Assembly: GCF_051900425.1 (NCBI RefSeq)
Contig: NZ_JBHZGK010000003.1
Coordinates: forward strand, 248,001 to 312,000
Source of the DNA: Frateuria_A sp051900425
Lineage (GTDB): Bacteria > Pseudomonadota > Gammaproteobacteria > Xanthomonadales > Rhodanobacteraceae
DNA: 64,000 bases
Direction: 5' to 3'
This document shows positions 1-8,678 of the stretch, piece after piece. The notes under the pieces are model-generated. The model made no database searches. It was given only the letters and a program-made list of their open reading frames with translations, and was not told where the DNA came from. Every line of letters starts with the position of its first letter. Within the stretch, counting starts at the first letter, position 1. The position numbers were made by a program, and so were the translations under genes.

Positions 1-481
1 TGTCGTCCACGTTTTCGGGGTCGACCGGCTTGCCGTTGATCTTGACGATGGTGTCGCCGGGCTTGATGCCGGCGCGCGCGGCCGGGGTGTCGTCGATGGG
101 GGCGATGATGCGCAGCGTGCCGTCGACCTCCAGCACCTCGATGCCCAGGCCGCTGTACTGGCCGGTGGTGTCTTCGGAAAGCTGTTGCAGGCCCTGCCTG
201 TCCAGGTATTCGCTGTGCGGGTCCAGTCCGCTCAGCATCCCGCTGATCGCGGCCTTCATCAGCGTCTTGTTGTCGACCGGCTCGACGTAGGCCTGGCGGA
301 CCACTTCGTACACGCGGCTGAAGTTGCGCACGTCGTCCAGGTCGACCGGGTCGGGCGCGCTGGCGGCCTTGGCCGGCGCCGCCGAGCTCGCGGCGCTGGC
401 CGGCGCCTGCTGTGCATGCAGCGGCGCGAACGCCAGCGCGGCGGTCACGGCGCAGGCCAGGGCACGGGGGATCGGATGCAT
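1..481 (-). CDS. ctpA: S41-family carboxy-terminal processing peptidase, N-terminal part
   Basis: Periplasmic serine protease of the CtpA/Prc type; only the first 160 codons are present because the window edge cuts the gene, so the Ser-Lys catalytic dyad is outside. Visible in order are a signal peptide (MHPIPRALACAVTAALAFAP, cleavage near AQA), an alanine-rich linker, the family motif GLDPHSEYLD near residue 75, and the start of the PDZ domain (GIEV...GIKPGDTIVKINGKPV). The ATG at 481 follows envC closely on the same strand; the envC-ctpA pair is common in gammaproteobacteria and points to a role in regulated turnover of envelope proteins near the division machinery. Family assignment is firm, the gene symbol less so. 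Confidence 0.9.
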   Translation of the reverse strand, partial: MHPIPRALACAVTAALAFAPLHAQQAPASAASSAAPAKAASAPDPVDLDDVRNFSRVYEVVRQAYVEPVDNKTLMKAAISGMLSGLDPHSEYLDRQGLQQLSEDTTGQYSGLGIEVLEVDGTLRIIAPIDDTPAARAGIKPGDTIVKINGKPVDPENVDD

Positions 482-567
482 GCGAAGACTCCTGGGTATC
501 CGGCGGATTTCGACCGCGCGGCAGCGTGGTCGTTCCAAAGTTAGCCTGCGGTGCGCCGCAGGGGGCG

Positions 568-1743
568 TCAACGGCGCTTGGCCAGCCAGCCGCGCGGGTC
601 GACCGGCTTGTTCTTGTGACGCAGTTCGAAATACACGCCGGTGTTGAGGCCGGTGGTCGGGCTGGCGGTGCCGATCGCCTCGCCCGCCTCGACCTGGTCG
701 CCGACGTTGTGCAGCACGCTTTCGTTGTTGCCGTACATGCTCAGCCAGCCATCGCCGTGGTTGAGGATCACCAGCAGGCCGTAACCGCGCAGGAAGGCCG
801 CGTAGACCACCCGGCCGCGCGCCACCGCATGCACTTCGCTGCCGCCCTCGGCCTTGATCAGCACGCCGTTACCGTAGTTGACCACCGCACCGGAGGCGGG
901 CCAGGGCAGGTTGCCCCGGATGTCCGCCTTGCCGCCGGCACGGCTGGGCGCGGCGGGGCTGGCGCGCTCGCTGCGCGCCGCCTCGCGTGCGGCCTCGTCG
1001 ATCGCACGCTGCAGCTGGTCGACCAGGTGGTCCAGCGACTGCGCGTTCTGCTTCATCGCGGCCAGGCGCTGGCCCTCGTCCTTGTACTTGGCGTTGGCCT
1101 GGGCAACCAGCTTCTGCTGCGCGGCGCGCTGCGCGGTGAGCGCCTGGGCCTTGTCCGCGCGCTCGGCGCGGGTGGCGGCCAGGGCCTGTTGCTCGGCGGT
1201 GATGTCGGCCTCCAGTTGCTGCAGCCGGCCGAGCTCGTTCATCAGATCGGCCACGCGCGCGGCGCGGTCCTGCTGGAAATACTTCGAGTAGGCCAGTGCG
1301 CGGGCGATCTGCGCCAGGTCCTGGTCGCCCAGCAGCAGACGCAGGTCGGTGCCGCGGCCCAGCGTGTAGGTGGCGCGCAGCAGGTCGGCGATGGCCGCGC
1401 GCTGGCCGGCCAGGCGCTGTTCCAGGTCGCTGCGCTGCTGTTGGAGCTGTTCCAGTTCCTGTTGCTTGGCCGCCAGTGCGGCGTCGGCCTCGCGCAGCGC
1501 GCGGGCGGCCTCGGCCAGTGCGCTGGCCTGGCGCGCCAGTTCGGCGTTGGCGCTGTCGCGGCGGGCGGCGGTCTGTGCCTGCTCGCGGGCCAATGCTTCC
1601 ATCTTGCTGCGCAGTTCGGCCAGTTGCTGTTTGGCCTGGGCCTGCTTGTGCAGGGAGGCATCCTGCGCGATGGCCGGCACGGCGAAGGCCAGTGCGATGG
1701 AGGTCAGCAGGCGGGCGAGGGCACGAAGGGTGGCGTGGCGCAT
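568..1743 (-). CDS. envC: murein hydrolase activator EnvC
   Basis: 391-residue periplasmic activator of AmiA/AmiB-type amidases during septum splitting. A signal peptide (MRHATLRALARLLTSIALAF, then AIAQ) is followed by a long coiled coil (about residues 28-250, rich in Ala, Gln, Arg and Glu) and a C-terminal LytM/M23 fold (about 275-390). The LytM domain is of the degenerate EnvC type: where catalytic peptidases have an HxH motif, this one reads LSMYGNNE, and the end YFELRHKNKPVDPRGWL matches the EnvC tail (family knowledge). It should therefore activate amidases and not cut peptidoglycan itself. ctpA follows 86 bp downstream, probably in the same transcript. The 171-bp gap on the other side separates it from a divergent receptor gene. 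Confidence 0.93.
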   Translation of the reverse strand: MRHATLRALARLLTSIALAFAVPAIAQDASLHKQAQAKQQLAELRSKMEALAREQAQTAARRDSANAELARQASALAEAARALREADAALAAKQQELEQLQQQRSDLEQRLAGQRAAIADLLRATYTLGRGTDLRLLLGDQDLAQIARALAYSKYFQQDRAARVADLMNELGRLQQLEADITAEQQALAATRAERADKAQALTAQRAAQQKLVAQANAKYKDEGQRLAAMKQNAQSLDHLVDQLQRAIDEAAREAARSERASPAAPSRAGGKADIRGNLPWPASGAVVNYGNGVLIKAEGGSEVHAVARGRVVYAAFLRGYGLLVILNHGDGWLSMYGNNESVLHNVGDQVEAGEAIGTASPTTGLNTGVYFELRHKNKPVDPRGWLAKRR

Positions 1744-1914
1744 GGGGACCGATTATCCCCGAAGCGGACACGTCGTAGGGCGGGCATCGGCGGGTTTCGG
1801 CCACCGGCGCGGTGACGGACGAACGGAGGGCCTGGAGCCCGCCCCGCGCCACCGGCGACAGCGCCTGCACGGGCGGCCGCTACCATGGTCGTTCGTCAGC
1901 GGACAGGTACGTCG

Positions 1915-4020
1915 ATGGGCAAGCGTCGAACGTGGACCGCGATCGCGGTGGCCGGCTGGCCACTGGCGCTCGCGGCGCAGACTGTCACCGAGTTGCCTCC
2001 GGTGCCGGTGCAGGCGGTGCGGCTGGACATCCCGACGTTCGACCTGCCGGCCGCGCTGTCCCGCGTGCCGGTAGCCACCAGCGCCAGCGGCAAGCCGGGC
2101 GTGAATCTTTCCGAGGCACTGGTCGGCGTGCCCGGCGTGCTGGCAAGAGACCGGCAGAACTACGCACAGGACGAGCAACTCTCGATCCGCGGCTTCGGCG
2201 CGCGGGCCAGCTTCGGCGTGCGCGGCGTGCGGCTGTACGTCGACGGCATCCCCGCCACGATGCCGGACGGGCAGGGCCAGCTTTCGCACATCGCGCTGGC
2301 CGCGGCCGATCGCGTGGAGGTGTTGCGCGGGCCGTTCTCGGCGCTGTACGGCAATTCCTCCGGCGGGGTGGTGCAGGTATGGACGGCCGCCGGCGGGCCG
2401 GTGCCGGTGCGCACGCTGGAAGCGTTCGCCGGTGCCGATGTCAGCTGGCACCTGGGTGCCGGAGCGCGTGGCATGACCGGTCCGCTCGACTACAACGTGA
2501 CGCTGGGCCATTTCCGCACCGACGGCTACCGTGCACACAGCCGCGCACAACGCACCTCCGGCAACGCACGGCTGGGATTCGACCTGGGCAACGGGCGGAC
2601 GCTGACCGTCGTACTCGACACGCTGGCACAGCCGTGGACGCAGGACCCGTTGGGCCTCACCCGCGCGCAGTGGCGGGCCGATCCCCGCCACTCGGTCGAC
2701 GCCGCCACCGCCTTCGACACCCGCAAGCGCGTGCAACAGCAGCAGCTGGGTGCGACCTGGCGCGCCGAGGGCGAGCACGATGGCGTGCGCCTGATGGGCT
2801 ACGCCGGCCAGCGCGCGGTGGACCAGGTGCTGTCGATCCCGCCCGTGGCGCAGCAAAGTCCGCTCAGCGCCGGCGGGGTGATCGACCTGGCGGGCGGCTA
2901 CGGTGGCGCCGATGCGCGCTGGACCCATCGCGGGCAGGCGCTGGGGCGCCCGCTGGAAGCGGTGCTGGGCACGAGTTGGGACGCGCAGGACCAGCATCGC
3001 CGCGGCTACGAGAACTTCGTCGGCGACACCCTCGGCGTGACGGGGGCGCTTCGTCGCGACGAGCGTGACCGCGTGCAGGCGTTCGATCAGTACGCGCAGT
3101 TGTACTGGCACCTCGCCGAGCGCTGGTCGCTGCTGCTCGGCGCGCGCCACAGCGAGGTCGCGTTCCGCGCGCGCGACCGCTACGTCACCACCGCCAATCC
3201 CGATGACAGCGGTCGCGTGCGTTACCGTGCGACCACGCCGGTGGCAGGCCTCGACTACCGGCCTGGCGCGCACCTGCGCCTGTACGCCAGCTACGGCGAG
3301 GGCTTCGAGACGCCCACCTTCAACGAGCTCGGCTATCGGAACGATGGCGGCGCGGGCCTGGCGCTCGACCTTGCGCCGGTGCGCAGCCGCAACGGCGAAC
3401 TGGGCCTGAAGTGGCAACCGCACGATGAGCTCGGCGTCGAGCTGGCACTGTTCCGCGCGGACAGCCGTGACGAGCTGGCGGTGGCGAGCAGCCACGACGG
3501 ACGCTCGACGTATCGCAACGTGGGGCGCAGCCGGCGACAGGGTGCGGAGCTGTCGGTCGACGGCGAACTCGGCGCCGGCTGGAGGCTGCGCCTTGGGCTG
3601 ACCTGGCTGGATGCGCGTTTCCGCAGCGGCTTCCTGGCGTGCGCCGACACGCCCTGTCTCGTACCGGACCTGATGGTGCCGGCCGGCACGCGCATCCCGG
3701 GCGTGCCGCGGCGTTACGGCTCGTTGCGTCTGGAACGTGGGAGCGAGCTGGGATGGCGTGGCGGCCTCGAACTCGAAGGCGTGGGTGCGGTGCCGGTGGA
3801 CGACCGCAACAGTGCCACGGCGCCCGGGTACCTGCGCACGGGCCTCGACCTGGGCTACGGCCTGGCGCTCGGCGACACCCGGCTGCATGTCTCCGCACGG
3901 GTGGACAACCTGTTCGACCGCCACATCGTCGGCTCGGTGATCGTCAACGACGGCAACGGCCGCTACTACGAACCGGCACCGGGCCGGAGCGTGACGGTCG
4001 GCATCCGCCTGGAGCTGTAG
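1915..4020 (+). CDS. TonB-dependent outer membrane receptor
   Basis: 701-residue outer membrane receptor for TonB-driven uptake. A signal peptide (MGKRRTWTAIAVAGWPLALA, AQT) precedes a plug domain (about residues 40-165) with typical landmarks: LSEALVGVPGVLARDR, QLSIRGFGARASFGVRG, and VEVLRGPFSALYGNSSGG. The rest is a barrel with many aromatic, alternating strands; the FETPTFNELGYRN segment is typical of siderophore/iron-chelate receptors. It ends VTVGIRLEL without the usual final Phe. An in-frame start 10 codons upstream (1885) is possible, but the signal peptide fits the ATG at 1915. No Fur box was recognised in the 171-bp divergent gap to envC, so the substrate is unknown; iron chelates are the best guess. 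Confidence 0.9.
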   Translation: MGKRRTWTAIAVAGWPLALAAQTVTELPPVPVQAVRLDIPTFDLPAALSRVPVATSASGKPGVNLSEALVGVPGVLARDRQNYAQDEQLSIRGFGARASFGVRGVRLYVDGIPATMPDGQGQLSHIALAAADRVEVLRGPFSALYGNSSGGVVQVWTAAGGPVPVRTLEAFAGADVSWHLGAGARGMTGPLDYNVTLGHFRTDGYRAHSRAQRTSGNARLGFDLGNGRTLTVVLDTLAQPWTQDPLGLTRAQWRADPRHSVDAATAFDTRKRVQQQQLGATWRAEGEHDGVRLMGYAGQRAVDQVLSIPPVAQQSPLSAGGVIDLAGGYGGADARWTHRGQALGRPLEAVLGTSWDAQDQHRRGYENFVGDTLGVTGALRRDERDRVQAFDQYAQLYWHLAERWSLLLGARHSEVAFRARDRYVTTANPDDSGRVRYRATTPVAGLDYRPGAHLRLYASYGEGFETPTFNELGYRNDGGAGLALDLAPVRSRNGELGLKWQPHDELGVELALFRADSRDELAVASSHDGRSTYRNVGRSRRQGAELSVDGELGAGWRLRLGLTWLDARFRSGFLACADTPCLVPDLMVPAGTRIPGVPRRYGSLRLERGSELGWRGGLELEGVGAVPVDDRNSATAPGYLRTGLDLGYGLALGDTRLHVSARVDNLFDRHIVGSVIVNDGNGRYYEPAPGRSVTVGIRLEL

Positions 4021-4109
4021 CCGTATGGCGGTATAGGCGTCCACGCCGGCAAACGCGTGCGTGGTGGAGAACCGCCGAGGCACTGGGCATACAGCGTGCC
4101 AGCGGCCGA

Positions 4110-4708
4110 CATGTGTCGGTTTCCGCCAGGTGGTGCAGGCGCCCTACGTCAACCAGAACGCGTTGCAGACCAAGGGCGTGGACCTGGACCTGATCGGCAA
4201 CTTCGACTTCGGCGGCGTGAAGCTGCGCAGCGAGTTCAGTGCCACGCGCATCTTCGAGTGGAACCTCACCCTGCAGGACGGCACGGTGCAGCGCTTCGTC
4301 GGCACGCACGGCGTGTACGCCGTGTCCTCCGGCGCCGGTACGCCGCGTGACCGCGCGACCTGGTCGAACAGCTTCGTGTTCGGCCCGGCGACGATCACCG
4401 GCACGCTGTACTACACCAGCGGCATCAGCATGGAGTCGCCGGACGCGGGCGAGGGTTGCATCTCCACCGACGACAACGGCGATCCGTTCCCGCCGAGCTG
4501 CCACGTGGGCGCCTGGACGCAGTTCGATCTCACCGGCAACTACGACTTCAACGACCACTTTTCGGTCTATGCGTCGGTCCTCAACGCGTTCGATCGCCGT
4601 GCGCCGTTCGATCCGGCGAACTACGCCGGCGTCAACTACAACCCGACCTGGTCGCAGATGGGCATGGTCGGGCGGTTCTACACGGTGGGCGTGAAGTACA
4701 AGATGTAA
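4110..4708 (+). pseudogene. C-terminal remnant of a second TonB-dependent receptor
   Basis: About 195 codons encode the last part of a TonB-dependent receptor barrel: PYVNQNALQTKGVDLDL, then strands such as TWSNSFVFGPATITGTLYYT, then DHFSVYASVLNAFDRRAPFDP and the end GRFYTVGVKYKM. There is no signal peptide, plug or first half of the barrel; homology-like sequence starts near 4110 and only unstructured sequence separates it from the upstream receptor. The sequence type (VNQNALQTKGVDLDL, GTLYYTSG) differs from that of the gene before it, so it is the relic of a different receptor and not a frameshifted tail of its neighbour. A strong terminator follows. The exact left boundary is uncertain. 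Confidence 0.8.
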
Positions 4709-4729
4709 CCCGCGCACGCGGGCCTTCCG

Positions 4730-4759
4730 GGGCGCGCCGCCAACGGCGCACCCTTTTTT
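4730..4759 (+). terminator. Rho-independent terminator after the receptor remnant
   Basis: Stem GGGCGCGCCG (4730-4739), loop CCAA, stem CGGCGCACCC (4744-4753) with one mismatch, followed by six T. It would end transcription from the receptor region before the NRDE gene at 4800. Confidence 0.85.
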
Positions 4760-4799
4760 GTCGGCGACAATAGTCCTTTCCATTTGGCCCGAGCCGTCC

Positions 4800-5552
4800 A
4801 TGTGCCTGATCGCTTTCGCCTGGAACGTCCATCCGCGCTGGCCGCTGGTGCTGGCGGGCAACCGCGACGAATACCACGCGCGCCCGAGCGCGCCGCTGGC
4901 CCGGTGGAGCGACATGCCGGTGATCGCCGGGCGCGATCTGGAAGCCGGCGGCACCTGGCTCGGAGTAAGCCCGCTCGGGCGTTGCGGCGTGGTCACCAAC
5001 GTGCGCGACCCGCGCCAGCCGCAGACCGGGCTATCACGCGGCCTGCTGGTCACCGACTGGCTGCGCGGCGAGGCCGACGCCACCACGCACGCGCGCGCGC
5101 TGTGCCGGGATGCAGCCCGCTATCGCCCGTTCAACCTGCTCACCTTCGACGCGCAGGCGGCCTTCTACCTGGGCAACCAGCCGGAGCCGCGCATGCAGGC
5201 GGTGACGCCGGGCGTGCACGGGCTGTCCAACGCCGACTTCAACACGCCGTGGCCGAAGACGCGTCAGCTGATGGCGCGCCTGCAGGCATGGCTGGACGAA
5301 GGCGCTGAAGACGCCGCGCCGCTGTTCGCGGCGCTGGCCGACGAGCAGCCCGCCCTCGACCATGAGCTTCCCGATACCGGCGTCGGCCGCGAACGGGAAC
5401 GCTGGCTCTCGCCCGCGTTCATCCGCGGGCCCGAATACGGCACGCGCGCGAGCACGCTGGTGCTGATCGACCGCACGGGTGGCGGGCGGATCATGGAGCG
5501 ACGGTTCGGATCGGATGGACGTCCAGACGGACAGAGCGACATGGCCTGGTGA
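4800..5552 (+). CDS. NRDE (TANGO2) family protein
   Basis: 250-residue protein of the NRDE family. The start is set by the conserved N terminus MCLIAFAW; the Met-Cys pair and the NRDE motif at residues 21-24 (AGNRDEYHARPS) are both seen. Further family blocks are GGTWLGVSPLGRCGVVTNVRDP and LSNADFNTPWPKT. An in-frame start 14 codons upstream overlaps the terminator at 4730-4759 and is rejected. Eukaryotic TANGO2 is linked to heme and lipid handling; the bacterial role is not established. It stands alone between a terminator and a family C repeat. Confidence 0.9.
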   Translation: MCLIAFAWNVHPRWPLVLAGNRDEYHARPSAPLARWSDMPVIAGRDLEAGGTWLGVSPLGRCGVVTNVRDPRQPQTGLSRGLLVTDWLRGEADATTHARALCRDAARYRPFNLLTFDAQAAFYLGNQPEPRMQAVTPGVHGLSNADFNTPWPKTRQLMARLQAWLDEGAEDAAPLFAALADEQPALDHELPDTGVGRERERWLSPAFIRGPEYGTRASTLVLIDRTGGGRIMERRFGSDGRPDGQSDMAW

Positions 5553-5604
5553 AGCTGCCCGCGAAGATCGCGCCGCGGGCCGGACATCCAGGCCGTGCGC
5601 GATG

Positions 5605-5654
5605 CGAGCCCTCTCCCCGCCGGGGAGAGGGTTGGGTGAGGGGCCGGGGCTCGC
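5605..5654. repeat. family C palindromic repeat
   Basis: GCGAGCCCTCTCCCC pairs with GGGGAGAGGG and, further out, GGGGCTCGC; between lies the recurring tail GGTTGGGTGAGGGGC. It recurs at 16150, 34490, 36778, 44876, 46971 and 52668. Confidence 0.75.
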
Positions 5655-5795
5655 CTTAAAACCCCACCGCTTCCTCCGCCATCGCCCCACCTCCCGATCG
5701 GGTGCGCCCTACGCAACCGATCGGCGCACCGCCACTGCGCCAACGCTCGGCGCACCGCTACCGTGTTTAACCCGCCACACACGAGGAAGGGTTCG

Positions 5796-7481
5796 ATGCC
5801 ACACGGATGGCGCTGGTGGCTGTTGGCCGCCTGCCTGCTGATCAGACCTTGCCTGGCCACCTGCCCAGCCTGGGATACCCCGCGCGCCACGCACGAGCTG
5901 CAGGCCCTGCACGATCAGCTCGACCGCTGGAACCACGCCTACCGCACGGACGGCCGCTCGCCCGTCGACGACGCGATCTACGACCAGGCCCTCGCCCGCT
6001 ACGAAAGCTGGCGCGCGTGCTTTCCCGGACAGGCGCCGCCGGCGCTGGCGCACCTGGCCGATGCGACCGGCCCCGTCCGCGCGCCGATCGCGCAGACCGG
6101 CCTGGCCAAGCTCCCCGATGCGGCGGCCGTACAGGCGTGGATGCATGAGCGTGGCGACCGCGACCTGTGGGTGCAGCCCAAGGCCGACGGCGTGGCCGTC
6201 ACCTTGCTGTATGTCGAGGGCGAGCTGCGCCAGGCCGTGAGCCGTGGCGACGGCCTGCATGGCTCGGACTGGACCGCGCAGGTGGAAAGGATTGCGGCCG
6301 TGCCGAAACGCCTCGCGCACGCGCCACCGCGCGTGGTGCTGCAGGGCGAGCTGGTCTGGCGCCTGCCGGGGCACCGGCAGGCCACCGAGGGCGGCGTGCG
6401 TGCGCGTGCCGATGTCGCCGGTGCGCTGGCACGCCAACCTTTCGACGCCCGGACGGCGGCACACATCGGCCTGTTCGTGTGGGACTGGCCGAGCGGGCCG
6501 GCCGACATGCGTGCGCGACTGGCGGGCCTCCAGGCCATGGGCTTCGGCGCCAGCGTGGCGCTGACCCAGCCGGTGACGAGCCTCGCGCAGGTCCGCCGCT
6601 GGCGCGAGCGCTGGTACCGCCAGGCGCTGCCCTTCGCCAGCGACGGCACCGTGCTGCGCCAGGGCCACCGGCCGCGCGGCACCGCGTGGCAGCCCGCGCC
6701 ACCGGACTGGGCGGTCGCCTGGAAATACCCGCCCGCCAGGGCGCTGGCCACGGTGCGCGCGGTGGACTTCCGCCGCGGGCGGCGCGGCCGCATCAGCGTG
6801 GTGCTCGAGCTGGAGCCGGTGGTACTGGACGACCGCACGGTGCGACGCGTGAGCGTCGGCTCGCTGGCCCGCTGGCGCAAGCTCGACGCACGACCGGGCG
6901 ACCAGGTCGCGCTCTCGTTGGCCGGCCTCACCATCCCGCGCTTCGACGGCGTGGTGTGGCGCACCCGCGAGCGTGCTGCGGTAGTCGTCCCGCCGGCAAC
7001 GACGCGCGATGGCCTGGACTGCTGGCATCCCGATGCCGGTTGCGAGCGCCAGTTCCTGGCGCGGCTGGTCTGGCTCGGCGGTCGGCAAGGCTTGCGCATC
7101 GATGGCATCGGCGAGACAACCTGGCGCGCCCTGGTCGATGCCGGGCTGGTGCACGGCGTCCTGGACTGGCTCTCGCTCACGCCCGCGCAGCTGGCGGCGG
7201 TGCCGGGCATCGGCGCCACCCGTGGCGCAAAGCTGTCCCGGGCATTCGCACATGCGCGGGCGGCCGGGTTTGCATCCTGGCTGCGCGCGATGGGCATGCC
7301 GCCAGCGGGGAATGCCGCTCTGCCCAACTGGGGTGTGCTGGCGGCGCGGGACGCGGCGGCATGGGCGAAGGAGCCGGGCGTCGGTCCCGCCGGGGCCGCG
7401 CGGTTGCAGGCCTTCTTCCGCCACCCGGAGGTGGGCCGCCTCGCCGCGCGACTGCACGCGATGGGTGCCACCGGGTTCTGA
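5796..7481 (+). CDS. ligB: NAD-dependent DNA ligase LigB
   Basis: 561-residue LigB-type DNA ligase, which joins nicks using NAD+. The adenylation domain carries the catalytic motif KADG (Lys129), with later motifs GDGLHG, LQGELVW, PFASDGTVL and AWKYPP; an OB-fold (RRGRISVVLELEPV) and helix-hairpin-helix region (IDGIGETTW, VPGIGATRGAKL, GVGPAGAARL) follow. It is shorter than LigA and ends without a BRCT domain, as known for E. coli LigB. The ATG at 5796 has GAGGAAGG 6 bp upstream. The N terminus (WRWWLLAACLLIRPCLATCPAW) looks like a signal peptide; E. coli LigB shares this oddity. A family B repeat lies directly downstream. Confidence 0.92.
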   Translation: MPHGWRWWLLAACLLIRPCLATCPAWDTPRATHELQALHDQLDRWNHAYRTDGRSPVDDAIYDQALARYESWRACFPGQAPPALAHLADATGPVRAPIAQTGLAKLPDAAAVQAWMHERGDRDLWVQPKADGVAVTLLYVEGELRQAVSRGDGLHGSDWTAQVERIAAVPKRLAHAPPRVVLQGELVWRLPGHRQATEGGVRARADVAGALARQPFDARTAAHIGLFVWDWPSGPADMRARLAGLQAMGFGASVALTQPVTSLAQVRRWRERWYRQALPFASDGTVLRQGHRPRGTAWQPAPPDWAVAWKYPPARALATVRAVDFRRGRRGRISVVLELEPVVLDDRTVRRVSVGSLARWRKLDARPGDQVALSLAGLTIPRFDGVVWRTRERAAVVVPPATTRDGLDCWHPDAGCERQFLARLVWLGGRQGLRIDGIGETTWRALVDAGLVHGVLDWLSLTPAQLAAVPGIGATRGAKLSRAFAHARAAGFASWLRAMGMPPAGNAALPNWGVLAARDAAAWAKEPGVGPAGAARLQAFFRHPEVGRLAARLHAMGATGF

Positions 7482-7500
7482 CCCAACACGCGGAATCCCT

Positions 7501-7579
7501 GCGGGAGCGCACCTGTGCGCGACCGGGGGCAATCTGCTGTGCGACTGGCCATCGTGGTCGCGCACAGGTGCGCTCCTAC
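7501..7579. repeat. family B REP pair (inverted)
   Basis: Two copies of GGAGCGCACCTGTGCGCGACC-like units face each other (7503-7525 and 7557-7579); the right copy, read on the minus strand, begins with the GTAG head. They lie between the convergent genes ligB and ychJ, where they may also act as a bidirectional terminator. Confidence 0.8.
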
Positions 7580-7603
7580 AGGGGGGGGCTGCCCGCAGGA
7601 CCG

Positions 7604-8002
7604 CTAGGCCAGGATCTCGCCGTCCACGTAATACCAGCGGCCACCCTCGCGCAGGAACCGGCTTACCTCGTGCAGGCGCTGTGCCCGCCCGCCGCCGTAG
7701 CGCAGGCGCGCGACGAATTCGACCACCGCCTCGACCGCGCCGTCCTCGTGACGCTTCACGGACAGCCCGAGCCAGCTCGGCGCCGGCTGCTGCGCGGCGA
7801 GCTTCAGGTGCGCCGGGCGCGTGCTCGGATGCCAGGTGGCCAGCAGGTAGTCCTCGCGCTTCAACACGTACGCGCTGTAGCGCGAACGCATCAGCGCTTC
7901 GGCGGTCGGCGCGGCGCGCCCCTCATGCAGCGGCCCGCAGCAGTGCGCATAGCCGGCCGGGTTGCCGCAAGGGCAGGGAGTGAGGGTATCGACGGCGCGC
8001 AC
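7604..8002 (-). CDS. ychJ: YchJ family SEC-C motif protein
   Basis: 132-residue cytosolic protein of the YchJ (UPF0225) family. The N-terminal SEC-C zinc motif is intact: Cys10, Cys12, Cys21 and Cys22 in CPCGNPAGYAHCCGPLH. Next comes the family core AEALMRSRYSAYVLKREDYLLATWHPSTRP and the end GRWYYVDGEI. A role in metal or nucleic acid binding is suspected for the family but not proven. It is convergent with ligB and probably monocistronic. Confidence 0.9.
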   Translation of the reverse strand: MRAVDTLTPCPCGNPAGYAHCCGPLHEGRAAPTAEALMRSRYSAYVLKREDYLLATWHPSTRPAHLKLAAQQPAPSWLGLSVKRHEDGAVEAVVEFVARLRYGGGRAQRLHEVSRFLREGGRWYYVDGEILA

Positions 8003-8078
8003 GTTATGCAGAAATCCACCGGAAGAGTGCTGCCGGTCATCCTGACGGCTCGTGCGGAAAATGCAACGCGCCGATCGA

Positions 8079-8621
8079 TCAGTCGGCCCGCTGGCGCGCG
8101 ACCAGCAGTGGCGCCAGGTCGTAACCCATGCGCCGCGGGATGGCCTTGAGCTCCTCGAACAGGTGGTAGTCCATGCGCGGTTCGCGGCTCAGGATCCACA
8201 GGTAGCGGCGCCGCGGTTCGCCGACCACGGCCCAGCGGTAGTCGGCATCGAGGGCGATCACCCAATGCTCGTTCCACACCAAGCGCAGGCGGTTCAACCA
8301 GGCCGGGGCGAAGCGCAGTTGCAGCCGTGCCGGTTCGCGCAAGGGCTCGGGTTGGCGCAGTACGCCGTGCGCTTCGCTCAGCCGGCCATCCTCGTCACGG
8401 CAGGCGCTGACCACCGCGACCAGGCCGTCGTCGCGTGGCACGTATTCCAGCGTGAGTTCGCCCCAGCAGCGGCGCTGGAACGGCAGCGGCAGCCAGGCCA
8501 AGCCGTGCCAGCGCCCGATGTAGCGTTCGAGGTCCAGCCATGGCACGGCTTCTACGCCACGCGCGGTGGCGCCGGTGCTGCGCACCGGACGTGGTGATCG
8601 CCTGCCTGTGTCCTGTTGCAT
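8079..8621 (-). CDS. lipocalin family protein (Blc-like)
   Basis: 180-residue lipocalin. The first conserved block is WLDLERYIGRWHGLAWLPLPFQ, followed by GELTLEYVPRDDG and the C-terminal block YLWILSREPRMDYHLFEELKAI, the Blc pattern. Bacterial lipocalins usually bind lipids at the outer membrane and are lipoproteins; here no signal peptide or lipobox Cys is seen, so it may be cytosolic. The ATG at 8621 has GGGGAG 3 bp upstream and is preferred to an ATG at 8651. The usual Trp-Tyr of GRWYE is Trp-His here. Confidence 0.75.
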   Translation of the reverse strand: MQQDTGRRSPRPVRSTGATARGVEAVPWLDLERYIGRWHGLAWLPLPFQRRCWGELTLEYVPRDDGLVAVVSACRDEDGRLSEAHGVLRQPEPLREPARLQLRFAPAWLNRLRLVWNEHWVIALDADYRWAVVGEPRRRYLWILSREPRMDYHLFEELKAIPRRMGYDLAPLLVARQRAD

Positions 8622-8678
8622 GGGCTCCCCGAACGACGAAAGCCCCCTCATGAAGCACGCCTGGCGATCAATCCGGTG

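Noticed and set aside
1753..4083. A 776-codon minus-strand open frame antisense to the TonB receptor
   Set aside because: The opposite strand has signal peptide, plug and barrel motifs; this frame is His/Arg/Ala-rich without any pattern.
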